Assembly: GCA_944474755.1 (NCBI GenBank)
Contig: OX104112.1
Span: 90,471,756 to 90,535,755, forward strand
DNA from: Limnoperna fortunei
Taxonomy: Eukaryota; Mollusca; Bivalvia; Mytilida; Modiolidae
Length of the DNA stretch: 64,000 nt
Reading direction: 5' to 3'
Shown here in pieces: positions 38,579 to 48,319 of this stretch (within the stretch, counting starts at the first letter, position 1; every line of letters starts with the position of its first letter). Position numbers and translations under genes: made by a program. The notes below the pieces were generated by a model. That model ran no database searches. It was given only the letters and a program-made list of their open reading frames with translations, and was not told where the DNA came from.

Positions 38579-38725
38579 CAATATTCGTACAGTGTCAGAA
38601 AATATAAAATTTATTTGTACGAGCCTTAGAAACTGGTAGAAATGCGAGGCTCTGCCGAGCATTTCTCACCTGTTTCGCGGCGAGTACAAATAAACTTTAT
38701 ATTTTCTGACACTGTACGAATATTG
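38579..38725. repeat. 147-bp near-perfect palindrome
   Basis: The outer 42 bp (caatattcgtacagtgtcag ... ttatttgtac, 38579-38620) recur as the reverse complement at 38684-38725 with one mismatch. The inner part is also palindromic but less exact (agaaatgc / gcatttct around gaggctctgccga). It has foldback-element architecture and no coding content. Confidence 0.92.
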
Positions 38726-38728
38726 TTT

Positions 38729-38978
38729 TTATCCTGCAACCCTAAAAAACATTTTATAATACTGAAAAACTTTCACTTTTAGCCGACTTCTCAGTTAAAA
38801 TTTTCGGCGCGTATTCTAGTGATACTGACATCACAAACGTTGTAAACCAGAACAGAATACTAAATGTCGTAAGAAGTGAGGTCAAGGGTACCAGGAGATT
38901 TTATTCTGCACTACCGAATAAAGCAAAAATTTATTCTGCTACCTTTATTGGACAGTAAATGTACTGATTGCAGGATAA
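38729..38978. mobile_element. Candidate 250-bp TIR element directly beside the palindrome
   Basis: ttatcctgcaa at 38729-38739 is matched by ttgcaggataa at 38968-38978. The inside is unique and contains cggcgcgtattctagtgatac. With only 11-bp ends and no clear target duplication this is tentative. It may be one composite element together with the palindrome to its left. Confidence 0.4.
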
Positions 38979-41441
38979 AGTAAAATAAGTAATAGTACTT
39001 TCATTTTGCATTTTTTTTTACTTTTAATTTTGTTAAGTCATATGCAACTATTTTCCTTCAACAGGAAAAGAAGGATTAGATCCTTATCCAAAGTCTGACT
39101 CTTACTCCCAATCACAGTGTTAACACGCAGTAAAGCATATGGTCTATGACTAACTACTGACCACTGGAACACAATGGTCTAATGTCCAAGAATTTGTATA
39201 CCCTTTTCCCAATTTTATGGTAAAGCTTAATATGCTAGACCAAATCTGAAAGGTAGTCCTCCTAAAATGTTAAAGTTTGTCATATCACCTTGTCATGTCA
39301 TAGGCATTTATGTAACATCCAACACCCAATCTGAGTTAAAAACTGGAAAGGTGAACTTAATTTATTGAGATAAATCTAGTATGTGTTAATACCCTTAAAA
39401 TTACAACCCTTGATCCAGGTGGCAGCACAGTAGTGCAATCTTGTAGGAACATTATAGCTACAATTTGTTTCAATAATGCTGTTGCAAGACCTGCAGAATT
39501 TAAAAATATTCAGGATAATTCAAATAAAAAGTATCTTTTCACATTTTAATAAGAATAAATTTACTTATAATACATCACATATAATAACTGAAATTTAAGA
39601 CTGTGTGAAATTTTGAAACTTCATAACTAAGAATATCAAGAATTGCAAACAAAATATTCTGCAACAGAGTTTACATACAGCAAACTATTAATTTGTAATG
39701 CTACAAAGAGTTCCAAATGAAGGATAACAAAATATTAACACTTTGTATTAATTCTCTCTCTGCTGTTTTTTTCTTTGAAATCATAATCTTTAAATAAAGT
39801 CTGGCTGTCAAATATTGCTTGGTCACCCCAGGAGACGCTATATAACTGAGATTCTAATTTTCTTCTTAAATGCAAACACATATTTCTGTAATATTAAAGA
39901 GTACATATGACAGTGATTCAATCAATGGAAGCATATCTTATGATGTTTATCAAAGGAATTAGACATTAAAAAGATGTCCCAATAATCTTTTTCCAACAAC
40001 TACAGCTATTTAAGCAATTTATAAGATTAAGGAATATTTCCCACCCCCATCACAAAATGCAAAAAGCATGTGTGGTCCTTGAAAAAGGTGTTTTTAATAG
40101 ATAAACATAAATTGCTCTTTATACCATGAATCCTCTATAAAAGACTACCATGTATATAAACAAAACTTTTTCATTCAGAGAAAACAATTCATTACTTTGC
40201 CAAAACATTCTAAAAAAAATGTAACAACAGCTAAAGAAGCTTAAAACCCTGCAATGTTTACAGATGCTTAAATTAAAATTACTATGAATTATAGCTAATG
40301 TGATGTAGTCAGTCGATCATGCAATTTTGTGATTTTTTTATCTAAGCTTTGTTTGTGTGTGTGTGTGTGGGTTTTTTTTTTTGGAAAAAGGGGGGGAGTT
40401 GCTTTGATTTTAAACAAGAGTAATCTATGGGTAATTTACAGGTACAGTAAATATTAAGGTTGTGGTATGGCTATTTTGTAAGATTAATGGTACATGTTTA
40501 ATCCAGCAATTTTACCATGGCAAGGAGGGGGGGGGGGGGGGGAGAAGAGGAAATGGTTTTTTATGCCAATCCCTGTTAATTGGTTATCTCCCTTCCCTTC
40601 TTTTGTCTATTGTTCTTTTATTATTGCTGAACACAAGCACTAAGTGTCCTTGTGGTTAATTTTATGTTGTGACCTTTTTTTACACTATATGTTATGCAGT
40701 ACAAGTGTCAACAAATTTTGACATGTTAATGTGTAACAGAACACCATAGATTATAGTATATAAGATGATACAAGCTGATATTGAGTAGATTTTTGTAGAT
40801 AAAAGCAAAACCGATATGTATAGTGTTATTCACAGCAACAGCTAAAAGGATTGGACAGGTGTTACTTGCTCATGGTGGTTTATTCTCATATGTCCCCTGC
40901 TAATAAAACTGTCATCAACAAAATAGGTAAAAGTTACTGACAATTAAAACCCAACAATCAATATAATACAAATTTGAAGTTCATTTCATGATGAAATTAT
41001 GATTCTTCAGTAAAAGCAAGCTTCAAACTTAATAAGAATGAGAAGTAATTTTATACATGAACTTGTATTTGGGCTCACTTCTAAATGGCTCTTTTACATG
41101 GTTAGTTTTTATATAGTGCTAGCCAGTGACATTTAGACATGTTGCTTTGTGACTATCAGCCAGCTAACAGAGTTCTTAACAAGACTAAAAGTTATTGGCT
41201 CAATTTACTGAAGTTCGATGCTCTTAACCAAAGATTTTCAAGTAATTGCCAGCAATGTAATTAAACAATGGAGACATATCTGCCAGTTTCCAGTGTATTT
41301 TAAAAAGCATGACAATAGTACTTGTTCTACCATCTAGGGATCAACAATTTTTCTACCTATTTAAGTTATGTGATAATTTATTGTTTTCTTAGCACACTAA
41401 CAACCAAATTCTTCAATCAGGGGCTTTGTTTTTTATTCAAT
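38979..41441. other. Intronic AT-rich stretch with simple-sequence runs
   Basis: No exon-like segment is seen. (GT)n plus poly-T lies near 40353-40381. A run of 16 G residues lies at 40527-40542, inside a small incidental frame (40462-40659). Confidence 0.5.
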
Positions 41442-42107
41442 CAGGGGCGTAGCTGGACCTAAATTTGATGTACGAAAAATTACGGCGAGGGGTCTGGGGG
41501 CCGCTCAAGGCCCCCAGTGGGTCCAGGGCAAAGCCCTGTTTGGGGGACCTGGGGGGCGAAGCCCCCCGGAAGCTCCCGGATTTTAGCGATTTTGAACAGT
41601 TTTGAACCACTTTTTGAGAGACCATAACTGGGCTTCAAATATGATTATGACATGACGGAAAACCAAATCTACTTTTGGCTCAACAAAATACGGTAGATAT
41701 ATTGGAAAATTGAATAGGTGAACGTTTTCCCATTTCAAAGTTAACACTTTATATTTGACATCATCGGTGATGGAATGATGCTCGCTGTCGAGCTTCAATA
41801 TGTCTGGATAAGGTGTTGACGATTCGAGAAACTCAGTCCTTGACGAAGAGGTCATTTTAAATTTTATGCAATGCAAACTTTTAAAAAAGTAAAACGCAAA
41901 CTTATACGGTCGGAAGAGTACAATTTCCGGATTGATGGTGTTTATGAATGCGGAGACGAGTTATAGGATTGTAGTTTATATTATCTGAATTGAAAAGTAT
42001 AAATTTAACGCTGCATGAAGACATTTTTGTCACTTTTTAATTTTTGTTACTGTTTCCGAAAGTACGCAACTGCGTATTTGCGTAAAGGCAGCTACGCCCC
42101 TGTCAAT
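41437..42107. mobile_element. 661-bp non-autonomous hAT-like transposon (41442-42102) with 14-bp TIRs and 5-bp target duplication
   Basis: The left end caggggcgtagctg and right end cagctacgcccctg are perfect inverted repeats. tcaat flanks both sides (41437-41441 and 42103-42107). Near the left end is a G+C-rich hairpin zone (ggggccgctcaaggccccc ... gggggcgaagcccccc). The CAGGGGCG terminus is typical of hAT-related elements of aquatic animals; the short target duplication is less typical. Minus-strand frames at 41437-41625 and 41583-41876 show no recognised transposase domain. Confidence 0.88.
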
Positions 42108-42993
42108 GAAGATATGAACATTTTTTTTACAAAATGGACAAATAGCATGTAAGAAGAAAGATTGGATCTTGAAACAGGAGAAATCTTTTTTTGTGTTTTA
42201 TCCCAGAACCGTCTTCCTACAATAAAAAATATGAAAATGGTTGCTCCCCCACATGCTCTGGAAAGAATTAATCTTCACATCCCCTGAAAAGTCTTATGTT
42301 AATATATTGAACTTTATATCTGGTGCAACAGAATTAATCACTTCAAAAATGTATACCCATAATTGCCCGTAGTCAGCATAGATTTCAATTGTTGATTGAT
42401 TTGAAATATGAATGATTACATAAGAAAATCTGTGAAAACTATTAAAAGATTCATTGATGATAAGACTGCATATCAAAACACACCAAAGCAACTTTTCTGC
42501 AGATGTCAAAACAATTCATACTACAGATATACTATGTTTTTTTAAATCAGTGGAGAATTCCATTAAGCCTTTTTATTTTCCCAAGGTCATTTCAATACAG
42601 ACAGAATTTGAATTTCATATAAGAAGTTTCTTGTAAGGCTTATCATTAAAATTTTAAAATGCCTTAATTTTGCAGCAATAACAATTTTTTTAGTAAAACT
42701 TCATTTAATTCCTCTTTTCACAAGATCGATGAAACATTACAAACTAAATGTCATCAACGATACCAAGGTAAAAAGAATTTACTATGACAGATGTGCATTC
42801 TGTCTAAACAAGCCTTACCGGTGCTTTTCAACCACAAACAATATTTAAAATCCAAAATCAGTAAGATTATGTAGAGCTTAAAACACCAAAAAAGCAAAAA
42901 TGGTAAACAAATATGGCTAAGGCTATCTATACCTTGAAAATAGAAAAACCTTAGAATTAAAATAATTTTCCAAATTTCAGGACAGTAAATTTT
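42108..42993. other. Intronic AT-rich stretch
   Basis: No exon or element recognised. Short frames on both strands lack coding character. Confidence 0.5.
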
Positions 42994-43062
42994 AAACAGA
43001 TATATCATGTCTGGGAGGGGTATTTTTCACAAATACCCCTCCCAGACATGATTTATCTGTTT
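42994..43062. repeat. Compact palindrome, 32-bp arms, 5-bp loop
   Basis: The left arm 42994-43025 (core catgtctgggaggggtattt) and right arm 43031-43062 differ at one position. The loop is ttcac. In RNA this would form a very stable hairpin within the intron. Confidence 0.93.
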
Positions 43063-43391
43063 AATTACACCGAATATCATGATTTCAAAGAGCCTTGAAA
43101 CTATACCACTTGCGTGCTGTTTATTGACTCTTAACTATCGGAACGTTTCCGATTTTCAAAATTGATTACTCATGTTACGTTTACTTCGAGGTAAAAGTCA
43201 AAACTTCCAAATGAATATTTCCAGCATAATAATATGCGAGGGTTATTTTAAGCAAATACCACGGCACAGAGGGTAATTTTTTGTCGAATACCCCGGTGAT
43301 GACGAATTCGATGCAAAACCAGGAAATGTGCGAAAAATACACTGTCTATCGACCAATCAAAAGCCAGCATTTTTATATGAGGTGTAATTAA
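43061..43391. mobile_element. Candidate 331-bp TIR element beside the palindrome
   Basis: ttaattacacc (43061-43071) is matched by ggtgtaattaa (43381-43391). The interior is less AT-rich (ggtgatgacgaattcgatgc, ctgtctatcgaccaatcaaa). The layout, a palindrome abutting a short TIR segment, is the same as at 38579-38978. Confidence 0.4.
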
Positions 43392-43947
43392 GACCACAAT
43401 AACACTGAAAGAATCCATGATATTCCTGTCAGCACTGAAGCTGTCCTATATTGTTCTACCATTAAGAGTTATCTCCCATTATAAATATAATAGAAAAATA
43501 TATCTTCAAATTTTTGAAGAAAGTTTTGTAAAGTATAAAGTATTATAGAACTGCATTTTGACACGCTGAAAATTTGAGACTGTAGACATTTTGTGTTGAT
43601 GTTAAAAAACCGAAGCTTTTATTAAGGAAAAGACTAAACTAATATACTTTATGCAAATTGGTCATTTACTGACAAATTACAGACAAAATGCTTCAGCAAT
43701 TTATTAATGTTTTTTCTTAAATACCATTAATTATCAATGACTACAGGAATTTGTTACAAATGTTCTTTTGAGATAAATTATGGCAAGTCTTCATAAAGAT
43801 ATAGTTTCAAACTTCTAGGTTATTTTTCTCCATTCTTACCAAACAACACCTGGTCATACATTTTTAATTTCTGGATTAAAAATATAGTGCTATTGTAACA
43901 AGTTTGTGCTATTGTAACAAAGTTTCAAAGTGCAGAGATAATATTAA
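43392..43947. other. Intronic AT-rich stretch
   Basis: No exon or element recognised. A short duplication (gctattgtaacaa, twice) lies near 43891-43920. Confidence 0.5.
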
Positions 43948-44136
43948 TTGTTTGTTTGTTTCATTAGTGTTTAATGCCACTTTCAGCAATTTTTCAGTTA
44001 TATCATGGCATCCACTTTTTATTGTGGGAGGAGGCCAGTGGTAGGAAAAGTGGTAATCCTTAACAATTAAGATTGGAGTCCCGCACACCCTGCCTTCAGT
44101 GAGACTGGAACCGGCAACCTCGGTGTTAAAAGGCTT
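43948..44136 (-). mobile_element. SINE copy, tRNA-like head missing, adjoining the 45-bp array
   Basis: Read on the plus strand it starts with the tail (ttgtttgtttgtttcattag, then gtttaatgccactttcagc and atatcatggcatccac). It continues through gattggagtcccgcacaccc and cagtgagactggaaccggc to cctcggtgtt, and then breaks off. The head expected next is replaced by ggcttatgcacc, the start of the array. Confidence 0.82.
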
Positions 44137-46005
44137 ATGCACCTTCTTACAGGTAACAATTATCCTATTATGACACCCCCATGCACCTCCTTACAGGTAA
44201 ACAATTATCCTATCATGACACCCCCATGCACCTCCTTACAGGTAAACAATTATCCTATCATGACACCCCATGCACCTCCTTACAGGTAAACAATTATCCT
44301 ATCATGACACCCCCATGCACCTCCTTACAGGTAAACAATTATCCTATTATGACAGCCCCATGCACCCCCTTACAGGTAAACAATTATCCTATCATGACAT
44401 CCCCATGCACCTCCTTACGGGTAAACAATTATCCTATTATGACACCCCCATGCACCTCCTTACAGGTAAACAATTATCCTATTATGACACCCCCATGCAC
44501 TTCCTTACAGGTAAACAATTATCCTATTATGACACCCCCCATGCACCTCCTTACAGGTAAACAATTATCCTATTATGACAGCCCCATGCACCCCCTTACA
44601 GGTAAACAATTATCCTATCATGACATCCCCATGCACCTCCTTACAGGTAAACAATTATCCTATTATGACACCCCCCATGCACCTCCTTACAGGTAAACAA
44701 TTATCCTATTATGACACCCCATGCACTTCCTTACAGGTAAACAATTATCCTATTATGACACCCCCCCATGCACCTCCTTACAGGTAAACAATTATCCTAT
44801 CATGACACCCCCATGCACCTCCTTACAGGTAAACAATTATCCTATCATGACACCCCCATGCACCTCCTTACAGGTAAACAATTATCCTATCATGACACCC
44901 CATGCACCTCCTTACAGGTAAACAATTATCCTATCATGACACCCCCATGCACCTCCTTACAGGTAAACAATTATCCTATTATGACAGCCCCATGCACCCC
45001 CTTACAGGTAAACAATTATCCTATCATGACATCCCCATGCACCTCCTTACGGGTAAACAATTATCCTATTATGACACCCCCATGCACCTCCTTACAGGTA
45101 AACAATTATCCTATTATGACACCCCCATGCACTTCCTTACAGGTAAACAATTATCCTATTATGACACCCCCCATGCACCTCCTTACAGGTAAACAATTAT
45201 CCTATTATGACAGCCCCATGCACCCCCTTACAGGTAAACAATTATCCTATCATGACATCCCCATGCACCTCCTTACAGGTAAACAATTATCCTATTATGA
45301 CACCCCCCATGCACCTCCTTACAGGTAAACAATTATCCTATTATGACACCCCATGCACTTCCTTACAGGTAAACAATTATCCTATTATGACACCCCCCAT
45401 GCACCTCCTTACAGGTAAACAATTATCCTATCATGACACCCCCATGCACCTCCTTACAGGTAAACAATTATCCTATCATGACACCCCCATGCACCTCCTT
45501 ACAGGTAAACAATTATCCTATTATGACACCCCCATGCACCTCCTTACAGGTAAACAATTATCCTATCATGACACCCCCATGCACCTCCTTACAGGTAAAC
45601 AATTATCCTATCATGACACCCCCATGCACCTCCTTACAGGTAAACAATTATCCTATCATGACACCCCCATGCACCTCCTTACAGGTAAACAATTATCCTA
45701 TTATGACACCTCAATGCACCTCCTTACAGGTAAACAATTATCCTATCATGACACCCCCATGCACCTCCTTACAGGTAAACAATTATCCTATCATGACACC
45801 CCCATGCACCTCCTTACAGGTAAACAATTATCCTATTATGACACCCCCATGCACCTCCTTACAGGTAAACAATTATCCTATCATGACACCCCCATGCACC
45901 TCCTTACAGGTAAACAATTATCCTATCATGACACCCCCATGCACCTCCTTACAGGTAAACAATTATCCTATTATGACACCCCCATGCACCTCCTTACAGG
46001 TAAAC
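44137..46005 (+). repeat. 45-bp minisatellite, about 41 units, each carrying a splice acceptor/donor motif
   Basis: The unit runs from atgcacctccttacaggtaa through acaattatcctatcatgaca to ccccc, with 44- and 46-bp variants differing in C-run length. Each unit holds cacctccttacag|gtaaac: a pyrimidine-rich tract plus CAG, immediately followed by a donor-like GTAAAC. The last copy of this motif is the acceptor of the exon at 46000. From 45414 on, 13 consecutive units are exactly 45 bp and open in the exon-2 frame, encoding GKQLSYHDTPMHLLT each. Frames in the other phases (for example QVNNYPIMTPPCTSL) are also open. A gggtaa variant recurs 632 bp apart, marking a 14-unit block duplication. Confidence 0.95.
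45984..46001 (+). other. 3' splice site of exon 2, also the last array repeat
   Basis: cccatgcacctccttacag|gt places the acceptor at 45999/46000. The 25 bases before it and six bases after it are shared with every array unit, so the authentic site is embedded in the repeat. Confidence 0.6.
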
Positions 46006-46075
46006 TCCATGACTTAATTGCACAAATAAAAAAACTTGAAGATGAAGATCATAAACATGCAAGCTCAGCAATAAG
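46000..46075 (+). CDS. Exon 2 (76 nt), predicted coiled-coil continuation of the angiopoietin-like protein
   Basis: Entered in phase 1 from exon 1, it completes a Gly codon and reads KLHDLIAQIKKLEDEDHK followed by HASSAI, leaving in phase 2 at aataag|gtagca. The heptad-like spacing of Leu/Ile with many charged residues fits a coiled coil, as in exon 1. An in-frame stop lies immediately after the donor, so the open frame ends just where the exon should. The donor is weaker than that of exon 1. No third exon (phase 2 entry) was recognised in the remaining 18 kb. The alternative, a chance open frame after the array, cannot be excluded without transcripts. Confidence 0.5.
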
Positions 46076-47092
46076 GTAGCAATTTATGTTTATAGGAGGA
46101 AGTTTATTATTGCCATAGGTAGTTGTTTATGTATTGCATCATGGGTAAAATCTGCTTAAGTAATTAGTATAAATGTCTAGACCAAATTGTGAGATAAGTT
46201 TGAAGATGTTTACATCATAATACTTTGAATGTTACAACCTGTCATAGAGGCATATATTAAATGATGAAGATGTATTATAATACTGGAGTTTTTATGAGCT
46301 TGTGTCTGGTATGTAAATCCATAAAAGGATAAAGAGCAGCTGTGAATAAGAAGTGCTGATCAATCTATGGTAAAACTATATGACGAGACTGTCTAAACTC
46401 ATTCTAATTGCCAGATTTTGTAAAAATAAAGTGTGCAGTTGGTTGTAATGGAAAATTATTTTGATTTAAACAAGTTTACGTGCTGATAATTCATGTACCC
46501 TTCCTCACAATTCAACCTCAGAGGAGATCATTTTCTTGTTTTGTTGTCCTTTATTTTTGTTTGTCTATTTGTTTTTTTTTAATTTTTAACAGGTGTTTGT
46601 TTACTAAATTTAATTATTCTTTCTTCTTCTTCACATGTTTCATTTTTCCTAATACAACTTACATGAACTGTTATACTGTATTTCAACATAAGATTAAACA
46701 TACTGTATTTGCCCATATAAGCATCAAAATATTTTTTTATAAGTTATAAATTGGTATATTTAAAAATAAATATTTTATGTGTTTTATAAGGCAAGTAATA
46801 AGAAACTTTTTACAAAACTTATAATTGATGCTACAATAAGTATAGTATTATAATCCTATAACATAAAATTGTCTAAAAGGACTCAACAATCCAAAGTATT
46901 CTTAAAATGCATACAAACTTTAGTACAATAAAATTGGGCAATAAATGTTCAATTCATAGCCAAAAGTTCATTCATATAACAAATACCATAACCTGATCTA
47001 CCATACCATGAACAAATTGAACAGAATCAAATATATAAAGTATACTGTCAATTATAATAAATAACTGAGAAAATCATGCCGCCCAGAGAACA
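46076..47092. other. AT-rich stretch, probably the next intron
   Basis: No exon recognised. A T-rich segment at 46540-46640 gives an 89-codon frame (46480-46749) of low complexity that I do not support. Confidence 0.5.
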
Positions 47093-47310
47093 AAACTGTT
47101 TGGCTTTAGGCCTGATATTGACAAAGTCCAAACTGTTTGGCTTTAGGCCTGATATTGACAAAGTCCAAACTGTTTGGCTTTAGGCCTGATATTGACAAAG
47201 TCCAAACTGTTTGGCTTTAGGCCTGATATTGACAAAGTCCAAACTGATTGGCTTTAGGCCTGACATTGACAAAGTCCAAACTGTTTGGCTTTAGGCCTGA
47301 TATTGACAAA
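47093..47310. repeat. 37-bp minisatellite, 6 units
   Basis: The unit is aaactgtttggctttaggcc + tgatattgacaaagtcc, nearly perfect (one gattgg, one gacatt variant; the last unit ends aaaac). It stops 10 bp before a SINE tail. Confidence 0.96.
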
Positions 47311-47320
47311 ACATTTCTTT

Positions 47321-47567
47321 TAGGTTTGTGGTTTAATGCCACTTTCAGCCATTTGGAAAAGTTATACATCTTATGGCATCCAGTTATTGGGGAAGGAAGC
47401 CGGAGTACCCTGTGAAAACCTTTTCCTTTGGCAATCCTTAGAAATCAAGGCTGAAGTAGAGCACTCCCAGCCAGCAGTAAGGCTCGAACTGAGAACCTCA
47501 GTTTTGACAGGCCACATGATCAATAGTAAGCCACTAACTAAACCACTTGGTCCACCAAAGCCCCTCC
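47321..47567 (-). mobile_element. tRNA-derived SINE, full length
   Basis: On the plus strand the tail is ggtttgtggtttaatgcc, then cttatggcatccagttat. The body has ccggagtaccctgtgaaaac and gcaatccttagaaatcaagg; ggctcgaactgagaacctca is the B-box region. The head is cactaactaaaccacttggt, which reversed is accaagtggtttagttagtg, the A-box region. The two opposing open frames (47336-47656 and 47371-47586) are the SINE itself. Confidence 0.85.
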
Positions 47568-48319
47568 AAACATCTGTAAAACTCATTATTCATATTAATC
47601 AGTCTTATTTTGTTCTGCTGAACCTTGAAAGTTTACACAAAAAGCAACTGTTGTAGCAACACCCTTATCCCAAATGCCTAAAATGCCAAACAGTGTCAGG
47701 TCTAGACAATTTCATCAAATAGCATCAGTAATCATCCAGTCATGTGCTAACAATAATCTATCATCATTGACTGCAATTTCTTGACAATTGTTTGAGATAA
47801 AAAAGACATTCTTGTCACTTATATTGGTATCACAATGGCATAGGTGTGGCCATGTCGGCAGCACAAGATGGAGTATGAAAATAAAGTCAGGTTACAACAA
47901 AGGAAAAGCACAAATGGCATCTTCAGTAAACCATACATAATGAAACATTTTTTAATACTTTTGCAGTAAGAAATCAAGTTTAAAAAATAGATACAATATG
48001 GCAAAACGTTAGGAAGACACAGTTGGAAACTTCTTGGGTGTAACTTTTGAAGTAATTTTCATCCATTCCAACCCTACAGCAACAGGTCTTATTCCTGTAC
48101 AAGTATATAACATATGAACATTGTCTAATGTATAAAATTAAGAAACATGCTGAAAATTCATCTTCACATGATGTGTAAGGCAAAGTGACTCGTGGAAATG
48201 CCAAAAGAAATATAATTTGCGTTATACCAAACAACCCCCTATACTCTGTCTTACTTTACCATTGAACTAACTGTCTGTTCCAAAACAAAACTAATCAAAA
48301 AGGAGGATCACTGTACGTT
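47568..48319. other. AT-rich stretch
   Basis: No gene or element recognised. Confidence 0.5.

Larger units (their letters stand above)
37893..45999 (+). other. Intron between the two supported exons (8107 bp)
   Basis: It begins gtaagttgtag and ends ctccttacag. Inside are a 147-bp palindrome with an adjoining TIR element (38.6-39.0 kb), a 661-bp hAT-like element (41442-42102), a second palindrome and TIR element (43.0-43.4 kb), a SINE (43948-44136) and the 45-bp splice-site array (44137-46005). The linkage rests on matching phase (1 into 1) and a similar helical protein style on both sides, not on transcript data. Confidence 0.55.

Noticed and set aside
44181..45328. Frames through the upstream part of the 45-bp array as protein-coding
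   Set aside because: C-run length differences (44/46-bp units) shift the frame repeatedly. Only the last 13 units are in frame with exon 2, and those are reported as a finding.
47336..47656. 106-codon frame as a gene
   Set aside because: It is a SINE read in antisense; the opposite strand is also open, and SINE box and tail words are visible throughout.
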